A stretch of 64,000 nt of DNA from Medakamo hakoo (Eukaryota; Chlorophyta; Trebouxiophyceae; Coccomyxaceae): positions 1,178,001 through 1,242,000 of the forward strand of contig CP089463.1 of NCBI GenBank assembly GCA_026636295.1. Direction: 5' to 3'. Position numbers and translations under genes: made by a program. The notes beneath the pieces were generated by a model. That model was not told where the DNA came from. It made no database searches and saw only the letters and a program-made list of their open reading frames with translations. Shown here piece by piece: positions 44,018 to 55,324 of the stretch (position 1 is its first letter; each line of letters starts with the position of its first letter).

Positions 44018-46338
44018 ATGCGCAGCAAGCAGGCGGCCCGCCACCTGATGCGTCTGCTGCTGACGTCCGCCACCCCCTCTCCGCTCTCTGTTTCTCGTTC
44101 TTTTCCTGCGGCCGCTCGCGCGACGCGGCCGCCGCTGCTGGCCGCTCTTGTGAGGTGCGTTCGTGTGGAGAGAGTGTGGGGGAGGCCTTGCACCACCTGT
44201 GTGCGCCGGCCACGAGCTATGGATCGTGCTGCACTCAGGCAGTTTGCTTGAGAGCGACGGAAGGCGGCCGCCGCATCCGCCCACCCCAAGACGTCCCCCA
44301 CATCGGCCAGCGCTCACGCGCCCTCCCTTCTCGAAACAGCCGCCGCCCTGTCGCCTCCCTCCTGCCGCACGCCCTGCCGGACGCCGTCGTCGGGGGTGGC
44401 CGGTCGTCGCCGGGGCCAGCCCTGCAACCGTCCGGGCGCGGCGGGTCCATGACAACGGACGCGCTGCCGCCTGTTGCGGCGGCCGCGGCCGCGGCCGCGG
44501 CCGCGGCCGTCGCTGCACCTCCCCCGCCGCCGACCACGCGCAACAACAAGCGGCCGGCAGCCGCCCAACCCACGCCCGCCCGCGGCCGGAAGAAACCCCC
44601 GTCCGCAGACGTGGCTTTCAGGCTCGCCGTGCACGCGGCGGCCAAAGCCCAGGACGTCGTCGCCGCGCTGGCCGCGTACGACGGCGCGGTCGCGGCCGGC
44701 CTGTCCATCCCGCCCGACGCGGCCAACACCGTGCTATACCTGTGCGCGGGCGGGGATGAGTGGGACGGCGGCCTGGACGTGCTGGGCGCGCCGCCCGCCT
44801 GGAAGCGGCGCGCCGCGTTCAGCGGGAGCGGCGGGGGCGGGGAGCCGCCGCCGCCGCCGCCGCCGTCCTCGCCGCTGCCGCCCGGCGCGCTGGCCGCGCG
44901 CGGCCGCGAAGTGTTTGACCGCCTGCTGCACCCGCCGCCCTCCTCCAGCGACCTGGACGCGCCTCCCCCGCCCCCGCTGCGCGCCCGTGACGGGGAGATG
45001 GCGTACACCTCGGCCGCCCGCATGGCAGCCCGGGCGGGCGACGCGGACGGCGCGCTGGCCGCCGCGCGCGGCGCCGTGGCCGCCGGCCTCCCGCCCCGCC
45101 TGCGCACGTGGGCGCCCGCCCTGATGGCGTACGCGGCGAAAGGCGACGCGGCCGCGGCTCTGGCCGTCGACGAAGAAGCGGCCGGCCACGGCCTGACGGC
45201 GGGTGAGGTGGAGCTGGCGGTGCTGGCGGGCGCGGCGGCCAAGGCCAGCGCCAGCGCCGCTGGCGGGGGCGGGCGCGGCGCGCCGGCCTTGCCGCCCGGC
45301 GCCCTGGCCTCCGTCCTGACCCGCTTGGGCCGGGAACACGCGGCCCTCCAGCCGGAAACGGTGGACGCCCTGGAAGCCCTGTTCAAATCCCCGGCGTCGG
45401 CCGAGCTGCTCGCGGCCGAGGGCGGTCGCGACCCGCCCGCCCGCCACACCGCTTGGTCGGTGTCCTGGGTCACGCCGGACGCGGCCACGGGCGCCGTGCC
45501 CGCGAGCGCGGGCGGCGGCGTGCTGGCCCCCTCCGACCTGGAACCGGACGAGTGGGACGCGTTCGCGGACGGCGTCGCGGCCCTGGCGCGGGAGCGGGCC
45601 CGAAAGCCGTCGGACTTTGACGCGTTCACAGCCTGGTTGAAAGACCACGGCCCCTTTGACGCGGTGGTGGACGGCGCCAACGTGGCGCTGTACGGCCAGA
45701 ACTGGGAGCACGGCGGCTTTGACTGGGGCCAGTTGGGCGCGGTCCTGGACGCGCTGGCCCGCGAGCGGGACGTGGCCGTGGTGGGGCCGCCGCGCCCGTC
45801 AGAGGCAGCGGGCGGCGGGGGAGGCGGCGCGGGTCCGCCCCCGCCCCCGCCCCGCGCCCTCGTCATCCTGCACCGCTCCCGCACGGGCGGCCCCAGCGCC
45901 GCCACCCCGCTCGCCCGCCGCCTCCTGGCCGCGCTCACCTCCTCGTCCTGCTTCTACGCCGCGCCGCACGGCTGCAACGACGACTGGTTCTGGCTGTACG
46001 CCGCGCTGGCCGCGCGCGGCCGGGGGCTGCTGATCTCCAACGACGAGATGCGGGACCACGTGTTCCAACTCCTGTCCCCGCGTTTCTTTGCCCGGTGGAA
46101 GGGTCGGCACCAGGTCAAGTACGAGGTCGGGCCGACGGGCGGGAGCGGGTGCGCGGCGTCCAACAACAACAGCGCCGGCGGCGGGTCGTGGGGCGCCGGC
46201 CGGTACGCGAGCCTGTCCTTTCCGCCGCCCTACTCTGTGTGCGCGCAACGCCTGCCGTCCGGTGCGTGGTTTGTGCCGGCGACCGAGCCGCCCACGCCTG
46301 GGGCGTGGCTGTGTGCGCGGCCCGTGTCTGACCTGTAA
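44018..46338 (+). CDS. PRORP: Protein-only RNase P (PRORP)
   Basis: 711 residues in two exons (44018..44154, 44340..46338; phase 2). Endonuclease that removes 5' leaders from precursor tRNAs without an RNA subunit. The N terminus (MRSKQAARHLMRLLLTSATP) looks like an organelle presequence, so mitochondrial and/or plastid action is likely. PPR-like helices follow (DVVAALAAYDGAVAAGL; AARAGDADGALAAARGAVAAG; KGDAAAALAVDEEAAGHGLT). The central domain ends near WSVSWVTPDAATG, then the NYN metallonuclease: FDAVVDGANVALYGQN, APHGCNDDWFWLYAAL and LLISNDEMRDHVFQLL supply the catalytic Asp residues. A C-terminal block returns to the zinc-domain region. It is larger than Arabidopsis PRORP1 because of Gly/Pro insertions. 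Divergent to the Kazal gene, ~155 bp. Confidence 0.92.
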
Positions 46339-46430
46339 TTTTATTAATGCCTTGTGTGCTTCCTGCACACACACACACACAAAAAAAAAAAACTCGGAAT
46401 CCTTTCTTCTACAAACTCGCCCCTTTCTTT

Positions 46431-48034
46431 TCACGCAACGCGCACCGCCCTCCCAGCCGGCCGCTCCGGCGTGATGGGCGCCACTGGAGCCGGCTCCATG
46501 GCAGGAATCACCGCACCATTCAGCGTGGCGAGCAGGGACCGCCCGGCCCGGCCGGCCGCCCAGACGGCGCGGCCCAGCGCGGCCGCGTCGGCCTCATCCC
46601 ACGCCGCGCAGGCGACGGCCACGCGCTCCAACGACGGGCAGCGCCCCACGGCGGCTGCTAGGGCCGGCGACCAGGCCGCCGCACCGTCAGCACAGCCGGT
46701 GATGACCAGGGACCGGATGCGGCAGCCGCCGCCGCCGCCGCCGCCGCCGGCGTCGGCGTCGGCGTCGGCAGCAGACAGGGCGGCCACGCCCAGCGCTTCG
46801 GCTTCCTCGCCCGACAGGCGGACGAGCTCCAGGACGCGCGGCCCGCCACGGCCGCCGGCCGCCGCGCCGACCGCGGCCGCCGCCGCCGCCAGGGCCGGCC
46901 GTTCTGGGTACCACCAGGCGGACGGGCGGGACGAGACGGCCAAGCGGTTGAGGGTGAGCGGGCCAGGGCCGCCGGCCGCCGCGACCGCGTCTGCGAGGTC
47001 GGCCGCCGCGCCCGGGGGGGGTGGGGGGACGGCGCCGCCGCCGCCGCCGTCGCCGTCGGCACCGCCGCCCACTGCCGTGGGCGGCAGGGCAAAGGCCACG
47101 TCCACGACGGCGGACGTGAGGGAGGGGTGGGACGCGGCCGCGGCGCGCAGCAGGGCGGCCTCGCGCGCGTCGAGGGCGACGGGCGCGCGCCGGGCGTCGT
47201 CGGCCGCCTCCTCCCCTCCTTTGCTGCCGCCGACGCCGACGCCGGCCACGACCATGCCGTCGGCCCGCAAGACAGTCAGGTTGGGCGCCAGCCCGAGCAA
47301 CCGCCGCACGGGCGGCGCGCGGAAGCAGGCCGACGGCCGCCACGCACACCCCCGCAGGTCGAGCGAGCGAAGGTGCGGGCGGACCGCGTCCCACCCAGGC
47401 GGCGGGATGGGCGGCCGCATGCCCGGCAGGTGGGGCGGGGCGGGGTGGGCCAGGGCCTTGGCGGCCAGCGGCGGCGCGCCCACGTCGGACAGCCAGAGCA
47501 GGCGGGCGAGGAGGGCGACGTCGACCTGTGATGGGAGGGCGGGTGTGAGGTGGGGGGTGGGGGGGCGGACGCGCGCGGCGACGGCGCGCGAGGCTAGCGG
47601 GGGGGGGAGCGTAGATGCGACCAGAAACGCCGACACGTGCTCCGGCATGGTGGGCGGCGCCGTTGGACGGCCGACCCTTCCCCAAGTCACTCAGTCTGTC
47701 TCAGCAATCCCGCCCAACTCACTCGTCCAGCCAGGCGCGGTTCCTCACGCAGGCAAATGCGGGCGAATGCCGAGTCGGGCGGCGGCGCGCCGCGGACTCG
47801 CGCCGCGCCCGGCGGCGTCTCTGCCGGTGGACCTTCCAGCGCGCCACGCCACCGGGTGCACACACAGCGCAGTGTGACGGCTCTGTCCAACAGGGAGACG
47901 TGGGCAAAGATGGACCGGAGCAGGTCGTCGGGGAGGGCGGCAATGGAGGTCGGCGCGTCACCTGCCGGACCGGCCGCGGTGGTGGCCGTGCGGACGGCCA
48001 GGGCGGGAGCGGGTGGGAAGGGTGGGGACGTCAT
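46431..48034 (-). CDS. F-box protein with LRR-like C-terminal region
   Basis: 468 residues in two exons (48034..47723, 47525..46431; phase 0, donor GTGAGT). The F-box is near residue 30 (IAALPDDLLRSIFAHVSLLD, then VTLRCVCTRWRGAL), which binds Skp1 in SCF ubiquitin ligases. The rest has irregular LRR-like units (VRPHLRSLDLRGCAWRPSA; GPRVLELVRLSGEEAEALG; SLERVAVACAAWDEADA), as in FBXL substrate receptors, with Ala/Gly-rich inserts. Target unknown. An alternative GTG-initiated extension of ten codons has no support. Divergent to the gamma-tubulin complex gene, ~220 bp between starts. Confidence 0.75.
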
Positions 48035-48253
48035 GGTGTGTGCCCTGCACAGAGGCCCAAGCACGACCGGGCGTGCGGGCTGGGCGGGTGGAGCGGGAAT
48101 GCCAGCCCCGTGACCCCCCTTGTGTGTGGGCCGTGCTCTCTCAGTCTGTGCGTCGGGGAAGGTCGGGCGAGTGAGGGGAGGAGGGGGGGAGAGAGGCGCG
48201 AGCGTGAAATGCGCTCAAAACGAAAAAGCAAAACACGACGACACGGCGCGACG

Positions 48254-51200
48254 ATGGACGCGGCAGCCCACCACCACCCCTCCTCCTCTGACAGGACGGC
48301 CGTCGTGGACGCGGCCGTGTGCGCCCTGGCGGCCGCCGCGGCTGGGCGGACGTCTGTCTCTCCATCCGCACCGCCGCCGCTGTCGGCCAAGCTGCGTGCG
48401 ACCGCGGTGTCCGTGCTGACGGGCGGGCGGGGGGGCGGCGGCGGGGCCGGCGACGGCCGATGGGCGCAGGTGCGGCTGTGTGGATGTGTGCCATGCGTGC
48501 AGCAGGGGTTGGACGGCGTCCGGGGCGGCCGCGCGCCCGCCCCCCTCCTCCCCTTTTGCCGGCGCATCACGTTCAATAAAAAAAAACGCCCGCCGAAACT
48601 GACGCGCCCGCTCCCTCTCCCACTCTCATTCCACAGGAGGCCGACGCGGCGATTGAAGCCCTGGCGTCGTCGTCCGCGCCCGACCCGGCCGGCTTCCGGG
48701 ATTTGGCTGCGCACCTGCGGGCGGCGGGGTGCGTTTTTTTTGCATTATTTCGGTCGCTCCCCCCACCCCACCCCACCCCCCCTCCCCACCTCTCTCACGC
48801 CTCTCCCGCCTTTCCGCAGCACGCCCTGCGTCGACGCCTTCCTGGTCACCCTGCAAGGCATCGCCGCCGCGCCGGCCGTGCGGGCGGCCTTGGTCCGCGG
48901 GAACGGTGGGCGGGCGGCGGTCGAGGACGAGGCGCCGCCGCCGCCGGGGTCGCCCCTGCGCGCCCGCCCACCGCCCAACAACGGCAACGCCGCGGCTGCC
49001 GCCCCCGTCGTCGAACCGGCCCGGCCCGGCCTGTGGCCGGCGCGCAAGCTGCCGGAGGTGGCGGCACCGCCGCCGGCGCCGCCGCCCGCTCAGGCCGACC
49101 GCCAGCCGTCGCCGTCGCCGTCGCCGCGGCGGCTTCCCCCGGGCGCGCCGCCCGACCCACCGCTCCCCGCCTCGTCGGACCTTTTCGCCTGGCCGGACGC
49201 GGCGCTGCTGTCGCGCGAAGACGCGGCCTGGGCGACGGTGGGCGCCCCCGCCTGGGCGGACCCGCCCTGGGCGGGCGCGCGGCCGTTTTTGAGCGGGGAG
49301 GCGGCGGTGCTGCCGGACGGCGGGGACGGGGAAGGCCTCGCGCGCCGCGGGGGAGGGGGCCACCCGCCCCCGCCCCCGCCGCTGGGCTCCCTGGACCCGG
49401 CGGCCCAGGAAGCCGCGGTCGTGGACGACCTGCTGTACGCCTGGCTGGGCTGCGACGGCGAGTACCTGCGGTCGTCGCCCGTGTGGGCGGAGGCGGGCGG
49501 CGACGACGACGACGGGCGCGACGCGCGCCGTCCGCCGCCCCGGGCGCCCACCATCCTCGCGGTCGAGTGGGCCCTGTCCCCCGGCGGGGACGGGTCCGTC
49601 GACGCGGCCGTGTGCGGCGCCGCCGCCCGCCTGGCCCCCCTCGCCCGCGCCGCCACGTCCCTGGAGCGGTTTGCCCGGTCCCGGTCGGCCCTGGCCGCGG
49701 GCGGCGTGGCCCACGGCGCGGCCGCGGCCGCGGCTGCGGCCCTGGCCCGGTGGCGGGCGCACGTCGCCGCCATGGACCGCCGCGCGTCGGCGGGCGGCGG
49801 CGGCCTGACCCTGGCCGCCCTGGCCGCCGCCACGGCAGCGGAAGCCGCGCCGCTGCTGGCGGCGGGCGCGGCGGTGGAGGCGGCAGCGGCGGCCGCGCCG
49901 CTGGGCGGCCCGCCCCACCACCCACCGCCGTCGGCCGCGCTCCTCGACTCGCTCCACGCCTCCTGGCGGGCCGAGCGCGGGGACGGCGCCCGGGAAGCCG
50001 CCGTCGCAGCCTTGCTGGCCGGCGCGGCGGGCCCCTGGTTCGCCCTGGTGGACGCCTGGGTCCGGACGGGCGACGTGGACGACCCGCACGGCGAAGGGCC
50101 GGTGGTGGTGGGCGGGGACGGGGCCGCCGCCCTGCGCCTGGACGGCGCCGGCGCGCCCGTCGCGCCGGCCTTCATCCCGCCCGCCGTCCTGGCGGACGCC
50201 CTGGCGGCCGGGAGTGCCGTGGCGGCCCTGCGCCGCGGCGGCCGCCGCGCCGCCCTGCCGGCCAGTGCGCCCGTGCGGTGGGACCCGGCCGGCGGGTTTG
50301 CGTCCGCCATTGCGGGCGCCGCGGCGTCCGCGTCGGCGGCCCTCCTGTCCCTCGCGCTGCGGCCGCGTCCGCCGCCCGGCGCCGCCGCCGCCGACGCGGA
50401 CGCCGCCCTGCCCCTGCCAGCCTGCCTGACCGCCGCCCGGGATTACCTCCTCCTGGGCGCGCCCGGCTTCGCGCGCGCCTTGGCGTCGGGCGAGGTGGGG
50501 GAGGCGCTGGCGGGCACGCCCGCGGCCGGCGCGCCGCCCGGGCGGCTGGCCGGCCTGCTGGCCGCGGCGCTGGCCGCCGGCGGCCGCGGCCGCGACCCGG
50601 CCGCGGCCGCCCTGCGCCCGGGCCTGGACGCCCGGTCCATGCTGGCGGCGGCGAAGGCGGCCCGCGACGCGGACGCCGGCGGCGGCGGCGGCGGCGGGGC
50701 GCACCACCACCCGCACCACCCGCCGCCGCTGCGCGGCCCCGCGCGCGACGCCCTGACCCTCTCCCTGGCCGCGCCCTGGCCCGCGGACGCCCTGTTCGGG
50801 CCGGGCGCGCCGGCGGCGGCCTACTACGGCCTCCTGTTCCGCCACGTGCACGGCCTGGCCGCGGCGGCGGCGGGGCTGGACGGCGCGTGGCGGGTGCTGG
50901 CGGCGGCCGCGCGCCGCCCGCCGAGTGGCGGCCGCGCGCCGCTGCCGCCCCCTGCCCTCGCCCGCGCCCTGGCCGCCCGGGCCGCCATGGCCGCCGCGCT
51001 GGCCGCCCTGACAACCCACGCCCAGGCCGACGTCCTGGACCCGGCGTGGGCTCGGTTAGGCGCCGCCGTGCGTGGCGCGGCCACGCTGGACGGCGTTGTG
51101 GCGGCGCACGCAGCCGCGCTGCGGTCGGCCGCGCGCGGGTGCCTCCTGAGCCGTGGCGTGCCGGCTTTGCGCGGCGTGACGGGCGTCGTGGAAGCCGCGC

Positions 51201-51523
51201 ACGCGTTTGCGGACGCGGTGCGCGGCCTGGACGAAGCCGCGGGCGCGGCCGTCGCGGCGTCGGATGGGGCGGGCGCGGCGGGCGTCCCGTCCACGCCCGC
51301 GGCGCGGGTCGGCCGCCGCGCGCGCGCGCTCGCCGCCGCGGCGGCCGACCCGGCCTTTGCCGCCGCGGCCGCCGCGGCCGAAGCCGCCTTCAGGGAACGC
51401 TTGGCGGAACTGGTGGGCGCACTGGACGGGGAAGGCCGGTCCGGCGGCGGGAGCAGCGCGGAGGGCGAAGGGCTGGCCCGCCTGGCGGACACGCTGCGCC
51501 GAGCGGCCGGGGCGGGCGTGTAA
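48254..51523 (+). CDS. Gamma-tubulin complex component (GCP2/GCP3-like)
   Basis: About 1003 residues in three exons (48254..48469, 48637..48728, 48820..51523). Microtubule-nucleation scaffold. N-terminal helical part EADAAIEALASSSAPDPAGF ... CVDAFLVTLQGIAAAPAV, a disordered Pro/Arg linker, then grip1-type blocks: QEAAVVDDLLYAWLGCDGEY, the interval LDSLHASWRAERG..., and WFALVDAWVRTGDVDDPHGE, which matches the conserved W-x-x-G-x-x-x-D-P-x-x-E motif. Later AARDYLLLGAPGFARALASG resembles the grip2 start (KYLNVLRECG-like position). The C terminus is highly Ala-rich. Assignment between GCP2 and GCP3 is open; extreme Ala/Gly drift lowers similarity. Confidence 0.75.
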   Translation: MDAAAHHHPSSSDRTAVVDAAVCALAAAAAGRTSVSPSAPPPLSAKLRATAVSVLTGGRGGGGGAGDGRWAQVRLCGCVPCVQQGLDGVRGGRAPAPLLPFCRRITFNKKKRPPKLTRPLPLPLSFHRRPTRRLKPWRRRPRPTRPASGIWLRTCGRRGAFFLHYFGRSPHPTPPPLPTSLTPLPPFRSTPCVDAFLVTLQGIAAAPAVRAALVRGNGGRAAVEDEAPPPPGSPLRARPPPNNGNAAAAAPVVEPARPGLWPARKLPEVAAPPPAPPPAQADRQPSPSPSPRRLPPGAPPDPPLPASSDLFAWPDAALLSREDAAWATVGAPAWADPPWAGARPFLSGEAAVLPDGGDGEGLARRGGGGHPPPPPPLGSLDPAAQEAAVVDDLLYAWLGCDGEYLRSSPVWAEAGGDDDDGRDARRPPPRAPTILAVEWALSPGGDGSVDAAVCGAAARLAPLARAATSLERFARSRSALAAGGVAHGAAAAAAAALARWRAHVAAMDRRASAGGGGLTLAALAAATAAEAAPLLAAGAAVEAAAAAAPLGGPPHHPPPSAALLDSLHASWRAERGDGAREAAVAALLAGAAGPWFALVDAWVRTGDVDDPHGEGPVVVGGDGAAALRLDGAGAPVAPAFIPPAVLADALAAGSAVAALRRGGRRAALPASAPVRWDPAGGFASAIAGAAASASAALLSLALRPRPPPGAAAADADAALPLPACLTAARDYLLLGAPGFARALASGEVGEALAGTPAAGAPPGRLAGLLAAALAAGGRGRDPAAAALRPGLDARSMLAAAKAARDADAGGGGGGGAHHHPHHPPPLRGPARDALTLSLAAPWPADALFGPGAPAAAYYGLLFRHVHGLAAAAAGLDGAWRVLAAAARRPPSGGRAPLPPPALARALAARAAMAAALAALTTHAQADVLDPAWARLGAAVRGAATLDGVVAAHAAALRSAARGCLLSRGVPALRGVTGVVEAAHAFADAVRGLDEAAGAAVAASDGAGAAGVPSTPAARVGRRARALAAAAADPAFAAAAAAAEAAFRERLAELVGALDGEGRSGGGSSAEGEGLARLADTLRRAAGAGV

Positions 51524-51582
51524 ACAGACAGGGAGGGGGTGGCATATAGCTCGGTGTGTTTTTCTTTTCTACCACACGCCCT

Positions 51583-51612
51583 CTCTCTCTCTCTCTCTTC
51601 TTCTTCTTCTTC
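51583..51612. repeat. CT/TTC microsatellite
   Basis: CT array followed by TTC units between two convergent genes, ending next to the stop codon of the DJ-1-like gene. Confidence 0.85.
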
Positions 51613-52395
51613 ACTCTTTGAACGTGATGGTCGTGCCCAGGGCTTTGAACAGGGCGGCCAGGACGGCGGGGTGGCCCGGCCAGGCGGGCGATGAAATGAG
51701 GGTGGCACCCTTGCCCGGGCCGCCCTCATCCACGACGGCCGCGTCGGGCGGCGCGTCGGCCCACGCCGCGCCCGCGGCCCGGCACTCGGGCCCACACGCC
51801 GGGTAGGCTGTCAGTGCACGGCCTTTGAGAGCGTGCGCGCCCGCGGCGGCGGTCAGCAGTTGGGCGCCGTGGCAGACGGAGACGACCGTCTTTGTCGGGT
51901 CGGCCAAAAACGCCGCGACGAGCGCGCACACGCCCGCGTCCAGGCGCAGGTACTCGGGCGCGCGCCCGCCCGGCAGGAAGAGGACGTCGTACTGCGCCTC
52001 CATGCCGTCGCCCCAGCCCCGCGTCAGGGCGAAGCCGTGCCCGGGCTTCTCGCTGTACGTGGCGTCGCCCTCAAAGTCGTGGACCGCCGTCTTGACGGAG
52101 CCGGGGAAGGGCTTGCCGGGCGAGGCGGCGTCGACGGCGTAGCCGACGGCCCGGAGGGCTTGGAAGGGGACCTGAGGTGCGTGTTTGGGTGTGTGTGTGT
52201 GGAACAGGCCGTGAGGCGTGGCTGGAGAGCGGAGGTGGTGGTGGTGGTGGTGGTGGGAACGGCGCCGGCCGCCCCGCGGACGCCGCGCTGGCCGCGGACG
52301 CGACCGCTTTTCGCAGGCGGGAGCCCAGCCCTCACCATGGCCTCATAGTCCTCCACGAAATCGCCCACCAGGAGGAGCACGCGGGGAGCGGGCAT
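51611..52395 (-). CDS. DJ-1/PfpI family protein
   Basis: 206 residues in two exons (52395..52336, 52171..51611; phase 0). Starts MPAPRVLLLVGDFVEDYEAM, then VPFQALRAVGYAVDAASPGK. The nucleophile elbow SVCHGAQLL contains the reactive Cys, and YDVLFLPGGRAPEYLRLD the conserved glycines with the acidic residue typical of the family. Members are glyoxalases, chaperone-like deglycases or peptidases; PfpI-type proteins of this length in bacteria and plants are often of unclear substrate. Cytosolic, since no presequence is seen. Its start lies 110 bp from the divergent plus-strand gene, the tightest spacing in the window. Confidence 0.85.
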
Positions 52396-52505
52396 TTTTC
52401 GCAAGTTTTTGTTCGGACGGAAAAGAAAAAAAAAAGGGTCTGTGCGCAAAGCACACTCCACTCTCCATCGCACGCCCGCCCGGTCTCCGTCCTACCAGCC
52501 CCCAA

Positions 52506-53744
52506 ATGCCGCTCGCCATCCGCGCCTCGTCCGTCCGCCAGGCCAATCAGGCCGCCAAGGTCGCCCCCATCGCGGCCGCGCCCAAGAAAGCCGCGGTCGC
52601 GGCCGTGGCGGCGGCTGTTTTGGTGAGTTGAGCGTTGCGGTTGGAGGGAGGCGCAGCCCCTTCGCATGCCGCGCTCCGCCGGGGCGTGGGAGCCCGCGCC
52701 TTCCCCACCACGCGGCCCCTTTGAGAGCGGACGGGCCTGTCCTTTCATGCGCCAGCACATTCAGGCACGCCCGCCGCCGCCGCCACCCCAAACCGGCGCG
52801 GGTGAGAGCCCACACTCACGACTCCGCACTCGTCCTCACCAAAACACACAGGCGCTCTCCCCGGCGCTCGCCGCCCCGCCCGCCCACGCCAAGGCCCTGG
52901 CCTCCGACAACGAGGCCGTGGAAGCCCTGCTGAAAGCGCGTGGTGCGACCATCCAGATCGCGCCCGAGGTGCGTTGTGCGCGTGGAGGGAGGGGGGGGCG
53001 GGCGACGCTTCGCCGCCCCGCGCGACCCTCCTGCCTCGCCGTTTCCGAGCCCCTCACCCTGTCTTCTCCACCCCCCGCTCACCCCACCCCCACCTGCCGC
53101 CCATCCCCGCACACCCGCAGGCTAAGAAGTCCATCCTGCAGAAGGCGGAGGCCAAGGGCGAGGAGAAGTTCGTCCCCCCGCCGCCCGTCGCCCGCCAGCC
53201 CGACGCGCTCGTCTCCCTGGGCGGCAAGGCCGCGGTCGCCAAGCAGGAGGCGCCCCTGCCCGTGCCCGCGCCCGCGCCCGCCAAGCCGGCGTCTGTCGTC
53301 GTGCCGCCCGCGCCCGCCGTCGCGCCGCTCAACCTGTCGGCGCCCGCCCCGCCCAAGGCGGAGGCGCCCAAGGCCAAGGCCGCGGACGCGCCCAAGGCGG
53401 CGCCGGCGCCGCCCGCCGCGTCCATCAAGCTGGGCGGTGGGTCGGCGTTCGCGGCCCGCACGGCCGCGCCCGCTGCGGCGCCTGCCGCCGCCGCCGCCGC
53501 GCCCGCCGGCTCGCCCACCTCTGCGCTCGTCGCCGTCGGCGTGGCCGCTGTCGTCGGCGCCGTCGCCGTCGCCGCCTCCTCCCAGGGCGCCCTGGGCGGC
53601 GGTGCTGAAGGCTCGGCCGCCGCGCCGGCCGCTGCCGGTGGCGCCGCGACCGCCGCCGCCGGCTCCGTCGCGGCCAACAAGGCGGAAGCCCGCGCCTGGA
53701 TTGCCGCGTGGCGCGCGCGCACGGGTGCCGCCGCCAAGGCTTGA
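52506..53744 (+). CDS. Unknown plastid (thylakoid?) protein, three exons
   Basis: 285 residues (52506..52622, 52852..52968, 53121..53744), all phase 0. The N terminus is MPLAIRASSVRQANQAAKVA, transit-peptide-like, followed by a hydrophobic stretch ending ALSPALA, which looks like a thylakoid-lumen or membrane signal. A short ordered region (SDNEAVEALLKARGATIQIA, AKKSILQKAEAKGEEKF) precedes a long Pro/Ala/Lys-rich linker and a single C-terminal membrane helix (SALVAVGVAAVVGAVAVAAS), then an amphipathic tail AWIAAWRARTG. I recognise no family. The bipartite-looking signal, and the next gene encoding lumenal cytochrome c6, are compatible with a thylakoid role, but this is inference. Confidence 0.55.
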
Positions 53745-53944
53745 GGCGTGTGAGGATGCGTGATAACAAGCGTGGGCGTGATGGGAACACAATTTTGGGC
53801 GGGGGCAAAGTGTGGAGAGTGGAGGGGGGAGGGGGTTGGCTGTGTGTGAGAAGGGAAAAACACCTAAAAGAAAACGCGGCTGCCCTTTCATTCCCGCGAC
53901 CCGCCCACGCCCCGCACTCTGCCCGCGCGCTACACCCTTCCCCC

Positions 53945-55040
53945 ATGCAGACTGCCGTTCGCTCCAAAGCCGCGACGCCGGCCGGCCGCCCGCGGTCGGC
54001 CGTCGCGTGCAAGGTGAGAGAGAGAGTGGGGCTGGGGCAGGCCTGGCCCGGCCGCGTGGCCGATCCCGGATCAGGCCCCGCCGGCGGCTCTGGCCGCCCG
54101 GCCACCCGCCGCCCGTCAATCCGAGGTGGTGGCGGTTGGCATCGGCCACCCACAGGCGCGTGCGCGACGCCTTGCGACGCCCGCGCCCGGCTCGCGCGGG
54201 GACTCGAAAAAAGAGTGTTGGGTAATAAGGTTTGGGGCCGGTCGCCCACACACTGCCCCCACGCGCGTCCTGGGCGACGCGCCCCACCAGCCCACCCGCT
54301 CGCTCCACTTTTGGCTGGCATGGACAGCACCCAATGGTCCTGAAGGGTGGCCAGGCGCGAAGGCCCGGCGCTCTTGCCGCCACCGCATCGGGAAGTTGGA
54401 AGGAGCTTTAGCTCGCGCGCGCCGACCCGCCCGTCGCCTGCGTCTGCCCCTGTTTGCTAAGGACACGGCGCCCCCCCCCCCTCCTCCCCAGGCCGCCGTT
54501 CCTCGCGCCCCGCCCGCCGCGGCCTGGGCGGCTGCCGCCCTCATCCTGACCTCCGCCGGCCCAGCGCTCGCGGCCGGCGACGTCACCATCGGCGCCAAAG
54601 TCTTTTCCAACACGTGCGCGGCCTGCCACGCCGGCGGGCAAAACATTGTGGAAGCGGACAAGACGCTGGAGAAGGAAGCGCTGGAACAATACCTCGACGG
54701 CGGGTTCAACGAGGCCGCCATCATTCGGCAGGTCCGTGGAGTGAAAAGCCTGGCAAGTCGCCTGCACAAGACGCTGGTCTTGCCCGAGCCCGGGCGGCAG
54801 TTAAAAGCGTGGCGGCCGTGGTTGGAAGTGCAGCAGCAGCGTAGCAGCGGGCAGGTGGTCGTGGCTTAGTGGTGAGTGGAGTGTAGGCCTCAGACGGACT
54901 GTTTTCCCCCAAAACCCCTAAAACGACAGGTCACCAACGGCAAGGGCGCGATGCCAGCATGGGGTGGGCAGCTGTCGAAAGAGGAGATTGAGGGCGTGGC
55001 GGCGTACGTGTATAAAACGGCGTCGGAGGGCGGGTGGTGA
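53945..55040 (+). CDS. petJ: Cytochrome c6, plastid
   Basis: 139 residues in three exons (53945..54013, 54492..54731, 54930..55040), all phase 0; the first intron is 478 bp, the second donor is GTCCGT. Soluble heme carrier between cytochrome b6f and photosystem I, in the thylakoid lumen, able to replace plastocyanin. Exon 1 encodes a transit peptide ([18 protein letters not shown]); exon 2 begins with the lumenal signal ending SAGPALA. Mature part: [20 protein letters not shown] with the CxxCH heme site, then [19 protein letters not shown], where the Met is the axial ligand, and [14 protein letters not shown] at the end. Length and motifs are complete, so it should be functional. Confidence 0.93.
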
Positions 55041-55324
55041 GGTGGGGATGGGATGGATGGACGGCCGCCCGCCTTCGCTCCATGCCTCCGCGCACGCGCT
55101 CACACACCTTTTGCAAATAAGCGTTTACCGCGCCCTAAAGCGTGGGCTTGCGTGCGTGTGCTTGGGAGACGGCCGGGAAGAGAGAAGCGGGTGTGTTTTG
55201 TTGGAGACGACCAAGCATCCAGGCGGCTGTCAGTGCACACAAAAAAATACAGCAACGGCACGCGTCGTGTGGCAGGCTTCGGCCGGGGGTTTGGAGGCTA
55301 TTCAACCCTTTCCATTGGTAGCCC
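55041..55324. other. Intergenic gap between petJ and the fusion gene
   Basis: About 284 bp; no gene or notable repeat is seen. Short ORFs here have no coding character. Confidence 0.4.

Noticed and set aside
44235-45938. 567-codon minus-strand frame
   Set aside because: Antisense of PRORP, whose catalytic motifs are in the plus frame.
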